DNA of 64,000 nucleotides, from assembly GCA_963708795.1 (NCBI GenBank), contig CAVPUH010000002.1, positions 62,001-126,000 of the forward strand, in the 5' to 3' direction. A program made the position numbers and the translations under genes. The first letter of the stretch is position 1; each line of letters opens with the position of its first letter. Shown in pieces: positions 1 through 8,557 of this stretch. The notes under the pieces were generated by a model. The model saw only the letters and a program-made list of their open reading frames with translations, was not told where the DNA came from and searched no databases. The stretch comes from DAIQRJ01 sp963708795 (GTDB lineage: Bacteria; Actinomycetota; Actinomycetes; Propionibacteriales; DAIQRJ01).

Positions 1-417
1 GACGTGCAGACACTTCACCCGATCGGGCATGCCGCCGGCGGAGATGCCGTCGATCCGGGGCACGTCGCCGAGTTCCCGCCGCCGTCGCAGGTAGCTGACA
101 TGAGCGGCTCGGTACCGGGCCTGCAGGTCGTCGTCGGCAGCCAGCCGGGCGGTCTGCTCCGCCATCATCCCCGCCGCCTCGAGCCGGCTCACGGCCGATG
201 TCGCGCGCGGGCACGTGAGGTAGTAGAGCGTCGGGAACGGCGTGCCGTCCGGGAGCGCGGGCAGCGTCTCGACCACATCGGGCTGTCCACACGGGCACCG
301 GTGCGCTATCGCGTTGACGCCACGCGGGACCCGTCCCAGCTGGCGTGCCACGGCCGCGAGCTCGTCATCAGTCGGCCGCGTCTCCCCTGTCCGGGGACGG
401 TCGCCCTCGGCTGCCAC
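1..417 (-). CDS. DUF501 family protein, 3' end outside window
   Basis: The reading frame is open to the window edge, so the C-terminus is missing. The visible 139 residues include RVPRGVNAIAHRCPCGQPDV, then LPDGTPFPTLYYLTCPR, then an RAAHVSYLRRRRELGDVP segment and the ending GGMPDRVKCLHV. This is the pattern of the actinobacterial DUF501 family, which has conserved Cys residues and no established function. I chose the GTG at 417 because it starts 8 bases after the ftsB stop and precedes the conserved block by about 27 residues. The neighbours eno and ftsB are its usual partners, with a ppx/gppA phosphatase normally next. The family call is secure. The role is unknown. Confidence 0.85.
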   Translation of the reverse strand, partial: MAAEGDRPRTGETRPTDDELAAVARQLGRVPRGVNAIAHRCPCGQPDVVETLPALPDGTPFPTLYYLTCPRATSAVSRLEAAGMMAEQTARLAADDDLQARYRAAHVSYLRRRRELGDVPRIDGISAGGMPDRVKCLHV

Positions 418-425
418 CGGGCGAC

Positions 426-1184
426 TCAGCTGCCGTCCGGTGTCGCCCGCAGGGTCTTCTCCGGGGTGGGCGTCGGGGTCGGGGTGGCGGGTGGTGCGTC
501 CGGCGCGCGGGTCGACCCGGGAACCTTCCCATCGGCGGCGTCCGTGCTCGCCCAGAGCTGCTCCCACCACGGGGCGACGGCCGGCGCGGCGGCCGCGGGC
601 CTGACCACCTTCGCCGGCGGCTTGTCGTCGAGGACGACGTACCCGACCTCGCCCGGCATCACGTAGCCGAACCGCTGCCGGGCCTGCGCCTTGACGTACG
701 CCGGGTCGTTCCAGCGGTCGATGTCGTCCTGCAATTGGGCAACCCGTTGCGTGCGCTCGGTCTGTTCGGTCCGCAGCGCCGAGAGCTGCTGCTGCTGGTC
801 GACCCAGGCCCGCAGGCTCGACGCGTAGGAGACCACGAGGGCCGCCAGGATGATGACGAGCACCGCCGCGCGGCCGGTCCACCGGCGCTGCCCGCGACGG
901 GTCCGGTCAGGACGGACGGGGGCGGATACTCGTGCGGTCGGCCGGGATGCACGTGCGCGGCCCGTCGGCTTCGTCGCCTTCGTCGCATTCGTCGGCTCCG
1001 GGCGCTGGCCGCCCGCATCGAGCAGACTCGCTGCGGCCGCGTCCTGGCCCGGTTTGCCGTCGGCGCTGGTCGGACGGGTCGAGGCGGGGCGGGCCGTCGA
1101 ACGGCCCGACTCGCGCGCACGGCCGTCTCCACCCCGGCCACTCGGCCGGCGTGAGGACGGACCCTGCTTCGACGGACCCGGCAT
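426..1184 (-). CDS. ftsB: FtsB/DivIC-type septum formation initiator
   Basis: A 252-residue bitopic membrane protein. Residues 1-100 are a long, basic, Pro/Arg-rich cytoplasmic tail. One membrane helix follows at about 106-125 (AAVLVIILAALVVSYASSL). Next come a Gln-rich coiled coil (about 128-160) and the family block WNDPAYVKAQARQRFGYVMP at about 161-180, leading into GEVGYVVLD. The C-terminal 60 residues are Pro/Thr-rich. FtsB/DivIC proteins bridge FtsL and FtsQ in the divisome and help activate septal peptidoglycan synthesis. The ATG overlaps the enolase stop (TGATG), so the two are probably translationally coupled. The long N-terminal tail is common in actinobacteria. The family is clear. 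Orthology to FtsB rather than DivIC rests on synteny. Confidence 0.9.
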   Translation of the reverse strand: MPGPSKQGPSSRRPSGRGGDGRARESGRSTARPASTRPTSADGKPGQDAAAASLLDAGGQRPEPTNATKATKPTGRARASRPTARVSAPVRPDRTRRGQRRWTGRAAVLVIILAALVVSYASSLRAWVDQQQQLSALRTEQTERTQRVAQLQDDIDRWNDPAYVKAQARQRFGYVMPGEVGYVVLDDKPPAKVVRPAAAAPAVAPWWEQLWASTDAADGKVPGSTRAPDAPPATPTPTPTPEKTLRATPDGS

Positions 1185-2470
1185 CAGCTCGAGGAGCTCC
1201 AGCGCGGGAACGCACCGGTTCCGGCGTAGCGGGCGGACTCGTCCAGCTCTTCCTCGATCCGCAGCAGCTGGTTGTACTTGGCCACCCGGTCGGTCCGGGC
1301 CGGTGCGCCGGTCTTGATCTGCCCGACGTTCGTGGCCACGGCGAGGTCGGCGATCGTCGTGTCCTCGGTCTCACCCGAACGGTGCGACATCATGCAGCGG
1401 AAGCCCGAACGGTGGGCGAGGTCGACCGCGTCGAGGGTCTCGGTCAGCGAACCGATCTGGTTGACCTTCACGAGCAACGCGTTCGCGGCCTGGTCGGTGA
1501 TGCCACGGGCGAGCCGGGTGGGGTTCGTCACGAACAGGTCGTCGCCCACGATCTGGATCTTGCCGCCGAGTTCGGAGGTCAGCGTGGCCCAGCCCTCCCA
1601 GTCGTCCTCGGCCAGCGGGTCCTCGATCGACACCAACGGGTAGTTCGCGACGAGCTCGCCGTAGTAGGCGCTCATCTCCGACGCCGACTTCGACCCGCCC
1701 TCGAAGGCGTAGCTGCCCTTGGCGAAGAATTCGGTCGCCGCGACGTCGAGCGCGTAGCCGATGTCGACGCCCGGCCGGTAGCCCGCCTTCTCGACGGCGA
1801 TCGTGATGAGGTCGAGGGCCTCGCGGTTGCTGCCGAGGCTCGGGGCGAAGCCGCCCTCGTCGCCCAGGCCGGTGGCCAGGCCGCGCTCCTGCAGGACCGC
1901 CTTCAGCGAGTGGTAGACCTCGGCCCCCCAGCGAATGGCCTCGGCGAAGGTGGGCGCCCCGAACGGCGCGATCATGAACTCCTGGATGTCGACGTTGGAG
2001 TCGGCGTGTGCGCCCCCGTTGAGGATGTTCATCATCGGGACGGGCAGCAGGTGGGCGTTCGGGCCGCCGAGGTACTTGTACAGCGGCAGTTCGGCGGAGG
2101 CCGCGGCAGCTTTCGCCACCGCCAGCGACACGCCCAGGATCGCGTTGGCGCCGAGCTTGCCCTTGTTGTCGGTGCCGTCGAGATCGAGCATCGCCTGGTC
2201 GACACCGCGCTGGTCGTCGGCCTCGAAGCCGAGCAGCTCGGGGGCGATCGTGTCGTTGACCGCGGCAACGGCCTTGAGAACTCCCTTGCCGAGGTAGCGC
2301 TTCTTGTCGCCGTCACGGAGTTCGACGGCTTCGAACGCGCCGGTCGAGGCGCCGGACGGGACGGCCGCGCGGGACTGGGAACCGTCGTCGAGGACCACCT
2401 CGACCTCGACGGTGGGGTTGCCGCGCGAGTCGAGGATCTCGCGTCCGTAGATATCGGCGATGCTCGCCAC
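1184..2470 (-). CDS. eno: Enolase (phosphopyruvate hydratase)
   Basis: A glycolytic enzyme converting 2-phosphoglycerate to phosphoenolpyruvate with Mg2+. The 428 residues are the usual length. The start is GTG at 2470, preceded by GGAG six bases upstream, and gives the standard N-terminus ASIADIYGREILDSRGNPTVE. An upstream in-frame start would add 24 atypical residues. Visible signatures are GDEGGFAPSL (catalytic Glu), LLVKVNQIGSL (catalytic Lys) and the SHRSGETED loop. The C-terminus ends in a short Ser run. It lies directly upstream of ftsB with overlapping stop and start. The usual upstream neighbours (lipoprotein, mazG) are displaced about 6 kb by the accessory genes at 2.6-8.5 kb. Confidence 0.98.
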   Translation of the reverse strand: MASIADIYGREILDSRGNPTVEVEVVLDDGSQSRAAVPSGASTGAFEAVELRDGDKKRYLGKGVLKAVAAVNDTIAPELLGFEADDQRGVDQAMLDLDGTDNKGKLGANAILGVSLAVAKAAAASAELPLYKYLGGPNAHLLPVPMMNILNGGAHADSNVDIQEFMIAPFGAPTFAEAIRWGAEVYHSLKAVLQERGLATGLGDEGGFAPSLGSNREALDLITIAVEKAGYRPGVDIGYALDVAATEFFAKGSYAFEGGSKSASEMSAYYGELVANYPLVSIEDPLAEDDWEGWATLTSELGGKIQIVGDDLFVTNPTRLARGITDQAANALLVKVNQIGSLTETLDAVDLAHRSGFRCMMSHRSGETEDTTIADLAVATNVGQIKTGAPARTDRVAKYNQLLRIEEELDESARYAGTGAFPRWSSSS

Positions 2471-2643
2471 GTGAAGCTCCACTTCGTTGCCGGATGTCGG
2501 GTCTTCCACTGAGCGCACAGGACCGACGTGCGGCCGCTGCACGGACCGCCAGCGTATCCGTGCGGTTGGCCGGGAGCGGGCATGGCTCGCCCGGGCGGAC
2601 TTCCGCGGGGCGCCGGTGTCCGGACGCGTGACACGCTGGCGGC

Positions 2644-3723
2644 ATGACGTCGCGTCCGACCATGCAGGCCGTCGTGTGCCACGGGCCCGAGGACTACCGC
2701 GTGACCGAGGTTCCGGTGCCTGTCGCCGGCCCGGGCGAGGCGCTGATCGCGGTCGAGGCGGTCGGCATCTGCGCCAGCGACAGCAAGTGCTTCCACGGCG
2801 CGCCGATGTTCTGGGGCGATGACACTCGCGCGGCCTACGTCGAGGCCCCGGTGATCCCCGGCCACGAGTTCGCCGGCCGGATCGTCGCGATCGACGACGC
2901 GGCCCGGGCTCGGTGGGGCGTCGAGCTCGACCAGCGGGTCGTCGCGGAGCAGATCGTGCCGTGCGAGGAGTGCCGGTACTGCCGTCGTGGCCAGTACTGG
3001 CTGTGCGCGCCGCACGAGATCTTCGGGTTCAAGACCGTCACTCAGGGTGCGATGGCCGAGTTCGCGGTCCTTCCGGCCCGGTCGCGCGTGCACCGGATCA
3101 GCGAGGACGTGCCCGCTGCCCACGCCGCGTTCGCGGAGCCGCTGTCGTGTTCGCTGCACGCGGTGGAGCGGGCGGGGATCGGCAACGACGACGTCGTGGT
3201 GGTCGCCGGTGCCGGGCCGATCGGGCTGGGCATGCTGGCCGGCGCGCATGCGAGGTCCCCGAGGACGGTGATCAGCATCGATCTGTCGGAGGCCAGGCGT
3301 GACCTCGCGCTGGCGTGCGGAGCCGATGTGGCGGTGACCCCCGCCGAGGCCGATACGCTCGTGAGGTCGCTGACCGAGGGCTACGGCTGTGACGTGTACC
3401 TGGACGCCACCGGGCACCCGAGCGCCGTCTCGCAGGGGCTGCAGCTTCTGCGCAAGGCCGGGATCTACGTCGAGTACAGCGTCTTCCGCGACCCGGTGAC
3501 AGTCGACTGGACGATCATCGGCGACTCGAAGGAGCTGGACATCCGCGGTGCCCATCTCGGCCCGTACTGCTGGCCGGCGGCGATCCGGATGGTGGAGAAC
3601 GGTGTCCTGCCGCTGGACCGGATCGTCACCCACCAGCTGCCGCTGTCGAGCTTCGCCGAGGGAATGGAACTCGTGTCCGACGGCAGCCGGTCGGTGAAGG
3701 TGGCGCTGATCCCGGGACGCTAA
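2644..3723 (+). CDS. Zn-dependent alcohol dehydrogenase, erythritol/L-threitol dehydrogenase-like
   Basis: A 359-residue medium-chain dehydrogenase. Catalytic zinc ligands are Cys43 (GICASD) and the GHE motif at 73-75. Structural zinc ligands are Cys107, Cys110, Cys113 and Cys121 (PCEECRYCRRGQYWLC). The dinucleotide-binding loop is GAGPIGLGM near 188-197. Blocks such as FHGAPMFWGD, FAEPLSCSLHAVERA and GAHLGPYCWP are those I associate with polyol (erythritol/threitol) dehydrogenases, so oxidation of a C4 polyol is the likeliest reaction. No polyol kinase or transporter lies nearby, so the substrate is inferred. The gene is divergent from eno, and its stop overlaps that of the convergent AraC regulator. 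Confidence 0.85.
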   Translation: MTSRPTMQAVVCHGPEDYRVTEVPVPVAGPGEALIAVEAVGICASDSKCFHGAPMFWGDDTRAAYVEAPVIPGHEFAGRIVAIDDAARARWGVELDQRVVAEQIVPCEECRYCRRGQYWLCAPHEIFGFKTVTQGAMAEFAVLPARSRVHRISEDVPAAHAAFAEPLSCSLHAVERAGIGNDDVVVVAGAGPIGLGMLAGAHARSPRTVISIDLSEARRDLALACGADVAVTPAEADTLVRSLTEGYGCDVYLDATGHPSAVSQGLQLLRKAGIYVEYSVFRDPVTVDWTIIGDSKELDIRGAHLGPYCWPAAIRMVENGVLPLDRIVTHQLPLSSFAEGMELVSDGSRSVKVALIPGR

Positions 3724-4571
3724 GCACCGGCCCGGATCTGCCGTGGGGACAGCCCGGCCGAGGCGCGACACGACTTGTTGAAGGCCTGCAGGTCCGGGAT
3801 GCCCACGGACGCAGCGATCGCGCCGATCGACATCGTCGACTCGCGCAGCAGATGGTCCGCTCTCGCCATGCGGCGGGCCCGGAGATGCCCGATGACCGTC
3901 CCGCCGGTCTGGGAGCGGAACAGCCGGGTGAGGTGGTTGTGGGAGATGCCGACGACCCGCGCGATGTCGGGCACGGTGATGGCTTCGGCCAGGTTGTTCT
4001 CGATGAAGCTCATGGCCGCCGCGACGTAGCGCTGGGCCACGTCGCCGGTCTGCTGTTCGCGTGAGAGTTCGGCGAGCCGGAGCAGCACCGTCCAGATGTC
4101 GGCGCGCGTGCGGGCGGGCGTCGAGGTCGAGTGGCCGATGGCCGAGACCATCAGGTCACGGATCCCGGGTAGTTCGGGCCCGAGGTCGCGGAAGACCTGG
4201 ATCCGCGCCCGGGACGATCCCGCGGTCGCGCCGGGGTCGGACGCGGACCAGTAGCCGCCGGGCGCCGACAGATGGGCGAAGAGGTGTTCGGACGGGCCGA
4301 GGTAGCGGTACTCCATCACCGCTGCGGGCGGCGCGAGGGTCAGGACGCCGGGTGTGATCCGGAAGCTCACGTCGTCGACGACGAGCCGCGCCTCGTAGCT
4401 GTACAGGTGAAGCGACCAGAGTTCACGCAGGTTGTAGCGGTCGTGCAGCCGGGCGATGCCGTGCAGTCCGACACCGAGTCCGGCGACACCGGGGGGCTCG
4501 GTCAGGTCGACCGTGACGTAACCGGATGCGGACGGCTCCTCGCGGGCGCTGGCATCGGTGTCGGCGATCAT
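3720..4571 (-). CDS. AraC family transcriptional regulator
   Basis: A 283-residue regulator. The N-terminal half (about 20-150) is a cupin-like sensor arm. The C-terminal 100 residues carry two helix-turn-helix units: DIARVVGISHNHLTRLFRSQ and a second around MSIGAIAASVGIPDLQAFNK, ending in the family SPRQIR motif. The gene is divergent from the phytanoyl-CoA-dioxygenase-like gene across 101 bp and convergent with the dehydrogenase, whose stop it overlaps. The arrangement suggests control of the dioxygenase/fucosidase operon and possibly of itself. An inverted repeat in the shared promoter region could be its site. The ligand cannot be read from sequence. No strong ribosome-binding site is visible before the ATG. 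Confidence 0.9.
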   Translation of the reverse strand: MIADTDASAREEPSASGYVTVDLTEPPGVAGLGVGLHGIARLHDRYNLRELWSLHLYSYEARLVVDDVSFRITPGVLTLAPPAAVMEYRYLGPSEHLFAHLSAPGGYWSASDPGATAGSSRARIQVFRDLGPELPGIRDLMVSAIGHSTSTPARTRADIWTVLLRLAELSREQQTGDVAQRYVAAAMSFIENNLAEAITVPDIARVVGISHNHLTRLFRSQTGGTVIGHLRARRMARADHLLRESTMSIGAIAASVGIPDLQAFNKSCRASAGLSPRQIRAGA

Positions 4572-4582
4572 GGTGAATATCT

Positions 4583-4621
4583 ACCAGCGATCGTTGAGAG
4601 TCGACCAGCACGACCGCTGGT
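4583..4621. promoter_or_regulatory. Inverted repeat in the AraC/dioxygenase divergent promoter
   Basis: ACCAGCG (4583-4589) is mirrored by CGCTGGT (4615-4621) inside the 101-bp intergenic region. Arms 32 bp apart, centre to centre, fit a site on one or two faces of the helix. It is a candidate operator for the adjacent AraC protein, from position and symmetry only. Confidence 0.35.
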
Positions 4622-4672
4622 TGGACTGCCTAGGCTTTTGACGACCCAGAGTCCTTCCCGCTTGGAGAGTTC

Positions 4673-5560
4673 ATGACCGCCCTGGTCGACCGCAAGAACC
4701 TGCTCAGCTCGGTGGAGATGGCGCACTTCGTCTCCCACGGGGCTTTCATCCTCAACGGCGTCGTCCCCGACGAGCTGAACACCCGCGCCATCGACGTCCT
4801 CGACGCCGGGCTGCCGGCGTTCCCCTACGGCACCCCACTCGACGAGGTCTTCCCCGTCGGGTCGTTCGTCCGCGAGCTCATCGAGCTGCCGGCCGTGAAG
4901 GGCGCCATCCAGAGCCTCGTCGGACCGAACCCGAACATCGACCACCACGCCGTGCACGTACGCCAGCCGCACGAGGGCGAGGCGCAGAAGATGCACGGCG
5001 ACGCGATCATCGACACCCGCACCGACGCGTTCGACATGCAGCTCATGTACTACCCGAAGGAAGTCACGCTCGAGCAGGGCGGCACGCTGTCGGTGCCGGG
5101 CAGCCATCTCCGTCGCATCAACGAGAGCGACATCGGCCGCTACCAGAACCTCCGGGGCCAGACCCGCCTGACCTGCCCGGCCGGCACTGTCGTGTTCCTG
5201 CACCACGGCATCTGGCACGGCGGTCGTCGCAACGACTCGGACGTCAAGCGCTACATGTTCAAGATCCGCTTCAACCCGACCGTCCGCCAGCTGCGCCTGT
5301 GGAACACCGACGACATCGACGACCCGCAGGTCACGTCGGAGCTGAAGGCCCGCTTCCCCTGGTACGAGAACGCGACGGGTCGTCTCGAGCTCGTGAACCG
5401 GGCCAAGCTGTGGCGTGCCCTCACCGGCAACGACATCGCCGACCTCGACTACTACCTGACCCGCGTGGCCATCCGGCCGCAGGCACTCGCCGTGGGCGCT
5501 ACCGATGCGCGACTCGGTGGCACCGGCGTCCACGGCGTGGGTGACTTCACCCGCCGCTAG
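4673..5560 (+). CDS. Phytanoyl-CoA dioxygenase (PhyH) family Fe(II)/2-oxoglutarate enzyme
   Basis: A 295-residue soluble protein with the double-stranded beta-helix signature of PhyH enzymes. The metal ligands are His108 and Asp110 (MHGD) and a distal His near 182 (GIWHGG). An Arg in RYMFKIRF is positioned for 2-oxoglutarate. GGTLSVPGSH is the usual loop between strands. The ATG has GGAGAG just upstream. It heads an apparent operon with the 105-residue protein (50-bp gap) and the fucosidase, divergent from the AraC gene. Family members hydroxylate acyl-CoAs, amino acids and natural products, so the substrate is open. The fucosidase neighbour hints at a sugar-derived or glycosylated compound. 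Confidence 0.88.
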   Translation: MTALVDRKNLLSSVEMAHFVSHGAFILNGVVPDELNTRAIDVLDAGLPAFPYGTPLDEVFPVGSFVRELIELPAVKGAIQSLVGPNPNIDHHAVHVRQPHEGEAQKMHGDAIIDTRTDAFDMQLMYYPKEVTLEQGGTLSVPGSHLRRINESDIGRYQNLRGQTRLTCPAGTVVFLHHGIWHGGRRNDSDVKRYMFKIRFNPTVRQLRLWNTDDIDDPQVTSELKARFPWYENATGRLELVNRAKLWRALTGNDIADLDYYLTRVAIRPQALAVGATDARLGGTGVHGVGDFTRR

Positions 5561-5610
5561 GTCTGTCGTCCCGGCCCGAAACCAACCCTTCATCCTCAGG
5601 AGATCCAGCA

Positions 5611-5928
5611 GTGACCAGCACCGTTTCCACGGCTGCCCCGACGTCCTCGTCCACCCTGCGCCAGCAGGTCCTCGTCCTCTACCTGGCCACGTCAGCTCTC
5701 GACGATCGCGTGGTCGGCTGGTCGAACTACGACGGAACCGGGGCCACCCACCCGACCATGGGCGACGGCGACGAGCCGCCGTACAACACCGGCCTCGAGG
5801 CACTCCAGGACGGTTGGCGGATGATCCAGGCCGCTCAGTTGCTTCCCCCGGCCTCCGATCAGGAGTACGACGTGTCGTTCCTCAAGCACGAGTTCTTCTT
5901 CGAGAAGCTCGTCGACATCAGCGCCTGA
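5611..5928 (+). CDS. Uncharacterised 105-residue protein
   Basis: The start is a GTG with AGGAG eight bases upstream, and the stop lies 14 bp before the fucosidase start, so expression in the operon is likely. After a Ser/Thr-rich lead the protein reads as an all-helical soluble domain with TSALDDRVVGWSNYDGTG, a Gly/Pro loop GDGDEPPYNTGLEALQDGWR and a C-terminal HEFFFEKLVDIS. There is no signal peptide, membrane helix or Cys motif. I do not recognise the family. Its conserved-looking aromatic and charged pattern and its place between a dioxygenase and a glycosidase suggest an accessory or small catalytic role in the same pathway. Confidence 0.75.
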   Translation: MTSTVSTAAPTSSSTLRQQVLVLYLATSALDDRVVGWSNYDGTGATHPTMGDGDEPPYNTGLEALQDGWRMIQAAQLLPPASDQEYDVSFLKHEFFFEKLVDISA

Positions 5929-5942
5929 TCGAACGGACAACC

Positions 5943-7431
5943 ATGACTGACGAGCTGACCGCGGCGGTCCGTGCCTACCGGGCCCGGATCGACGCGGGCA
6001 TCGCCGACGGACCGTTCGACGCCGACTGGGCGTCGATTCGAGCGGGCTACGAGATCCCGCACTGGTACCAGGACGGCAAGTTCGGCATCTTCATCCACTG
6101 GGGCGCGTACGCCGTCCCGGCCTTCGGGACCGAGTGGTACGCGCGGAACATGTACCAGCAGGGTTCACCCGAGTTCGAGCACCACGTGGCGACCTACGGC
6201 CCGCAGACGGAGTTCGGCTACAAGGACTTCATCCCGCAGTTCACGGCGGCCGCCTTCGATGCCACCGAGTGGGCGTCGCTGTTCCGACGGGCCGGCGCGC
6301 AGTTCGTCGTTCCGGTGGCCGAACACCACGACGGATTCCCCATGTACGACTGCGGATTCTCCCGCTGGAACGCAGCCGAGATGGGTCCGGAACGCGACGT
6401 GATCGGCGAGCTCGCCGCCGCCGTCCGACGTGAGTCGATGGTCTTCGGGTTGTCGAGCCACCGGGCCGAGCACTGGTTCTTCCAGCACGGTGGGACCGAA
6501 TTCCCTTCTGACGTGACGGATCCGGCGAACGCCGATCTCTACGGTCCGGCCATGCCTGCGTCGATGCCACCGAACGACGAGTTCCTCGAGAACTGGCTGG
6601 TCCGCACGGCCGAGCTCGTCGACAAGTACGAGCCGGAGCTGGTGTGGTTCGACTGGTGGATCGAGAACGAGGTGTTCGAGCCCTACCGTCGGGCGTTCGC
6701 GGCGTACTACTACAACCGGGCCGCCCAGTGGCGCCGGCAGGTGGCGATCAACTACAAGTACGACGCGTTCCCGCCGGGTACCGCGGTGTTCGACGTCGAG
6801 CGCGGGCAGCTGGCCGGCATCCGCGCGGAGTTCTGGCAGACCGACACGGCCGTCCAGAAGAACTCGTGGAGCTACACGGAGAACCAGGACTACAAGCGCC
6901 TGGAGGACCTGGTCGGCGATCTGGTCGACATCGTCAGCAAGAACGGCGCGCTGCTGCTCAACATCGGCCCGAAGGCGGACGGGACGATTCCGGAGCCGGA
7001 GCAGGAGTTGCTGCTGGAGATCGGGGCCTGGCTGAGCGTCAACGGCGAGGCGATCTACGGGACCAGGCCGGCCGCGGTGTTCGGTGAAGGGCCCGACGCA
7101 GGTGGTGGAAGGGTCGTTCCACGACACGGACCGGGAGTCGTTCACGGCCGCGGACATCCGGTTCACGACGCGGCAGCATCCGCACGGCTTCGAGGTGCTG
7201 TACGCAGTGCCGCTGGCCTGGCCGGAGTCCGGGTCGGTGACGATCGCGGCGTTGGCCGAGGGTGGCTCGCTGGACCGGGAGATCGGGTCGGTGCGGCTGC
7301 TCGGGCACGATGCCGAGTTGCCGTTCTCGGTGGGCGAGGCCGGCTTGACTGTCCAGCTGCCGGAGGGCGTGCGACCGAACGCGGTGTCCCCAGCCCTGCG
7401 GATTGCAGCAGCCCCACCGGAGAACATCTAG
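5943..7431 (+). CDS. Alpha-L-fucosidase, GH29, one frameshift
   Basis: An intracellular glycoside hydrolase with no signal peptide. The first ~380 residues run from MTDELTAAVRAYRARIDAG and include HWYQDGKFGIFIHWG, a VAEHHDGFPMYDC segment and LVWFDWW. The Asp of LVWFDWW sits where GH29 enzymes carry the catalytic nucleophile. Near 7089-7091 (GGG before CCC) the frame moves by one base: removing one G joins VFGEG to PTQVVEGSFHDTDRESF, and the last ~115 residues then continue to the stop at 7431. The restored length of about 495 residues is normal for the family. A homopolymer consensus error is likelier than inactivation, because the downstream part shows no further damage. It is the third gene of the dioxygenase operon, 14 bp after the 105-residue gene. 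Confidence 0.85.
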
Positions 7432-7589
7432 GCGCGGTCGCCTCACCGAGTGTGGCACATGGGCGGTTTCTCTCCGAGGCTTCGCCCATTCGCCATCACT
7501 CGGCCTCATCCACGGCGAGGGCATCGAGGAACTGTCCACAGCGAGGTGGTCACGCGATTCATCGCCGTCGTCGACCCACGCTGTCCGAG

Positions 7590-8500
7590 TGACACGAGAC
7601 GTTCCGCCGGGACTCGGGACGCGGCCGTTCACGAGGTCGGCGGCTCTGGACCGCGGCCTCACGGACAGCATGCTGAAGGGCCGGCGGTTCCAGCAGGTGG
7701 TCTTCGGCGTTCACGTCGCACGTGGAAGCCACCGTTCTCGGATGAACACGAGCGCGTCGTCACGACCGTCAGGGCTCTCAGTCGTTCGCCCGACGCTGTC
7801 GCATCTGTCAGGCTGCCGCCGACTCATCTGGAGGCTCCCGACGCCGCCAGGGTGGTCGAGGCGCAGTCACCTCTCCGCGGCTGATCGCCAGGCACCAGGT
7901 GACAGCCCACCGCCGGCGGCCCGACGATAACGTCAGGCGCGTTGGAGTGGACGTCACCTCGTCCCGTGCAGACCTTCCTCGATCTCGCGTTCGAGCTCGA
8001 CGAGGGTTCGTTGCTCGCGATCGGGGACGCGATCGTTCAACGTGGCCTGGCGACGCCTTCCGAGCCTCCGTGACGCAGCAGCCGGTGTCGACACGACGAG
8101 GTGCCCGCCAAGCGCGACGGATGGCCGACCGGTGCGGCGCGGCGCCGAGTCGCCGCGGTGGTGAGTCAGGATCTGACCACATCAGGGCGACGACTGTCAG
8201 CGCACTGAGCGATCTGCGCGAGCCGTTCACGACCGACGCCGGGAGCCGAGCACGCGATGCCGCGGACGGCTCGCTCGAATGACGATCCGCCGAGAGCCGG
8301 TCGGATACACCGGCGGCCATCGCATCGGCACGGCTGAACGGGCCGTCGACCGACGCTCGGCGGCACGTGGCGTGGCGACATCGACGGACCCGGGCCCTCG
8401 CAAGCGGCCGGCTGGCCACGTCGTCTTCGCGACCACGGTCGACATCCACGATCCGGCGCCGGATGATTGCCGCAGTCCGTGCAGGCCCTTCTCGACCGGG
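7590..8500 (+). pseudogene. Decayed DUF559/AbiEi-like gene
   Basis: No intact gene covers 7432-8557, but pieces of one protein family appear in order across all three forward frames. TRPFTRSAALDRGLTDSML and GRRFQQVVFGVHVA (about 7620-7715) form the N-terminal winged-helix part. RVVTTVRALSRSPDAVAS (about 7750-7805) follows. Then come VQTFLDLAFELDEGSLLAIG and DAIVQRGLATP (about 7966-8057), GARQARRMADR (about 8100-8130), a residual YTGGHR (about 8305), and GHVVFATTVDIHDPAP (about 8415-8465), matching the end of the Vsr-like nuclease domain. Several frame changes and lost catalytic positions mark real decay, unlike the single indels elsewhere. This family includes AbiEi-type antitoxin relatives common in actinobacteria. 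Confidence 0.75.
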
Positions 8501-8557
8501 CCAGCGGCCACTGATGGCAATCGGGCGGTTCCGGCGCCGGAACACGTCCAATTGGCG

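Noticed and set aside
932..2512. Long plus-strand open frame opposite eno and ftsB
   Set aside because: Antisense shadow of enolase; composition typical of complementary high-GC coding DNA.
7080..7095. Programmed frameshift in the fucosidase
   Set aside because: No slippery heptamer or downstream structure is apparent; a plain G-run indel explains it better.
7432..8557. Novel small genes in the interval before mazG
   Set aside because: The open frames there are short, overlapping and best explained as pieces of one decayed DUF559-type gene.
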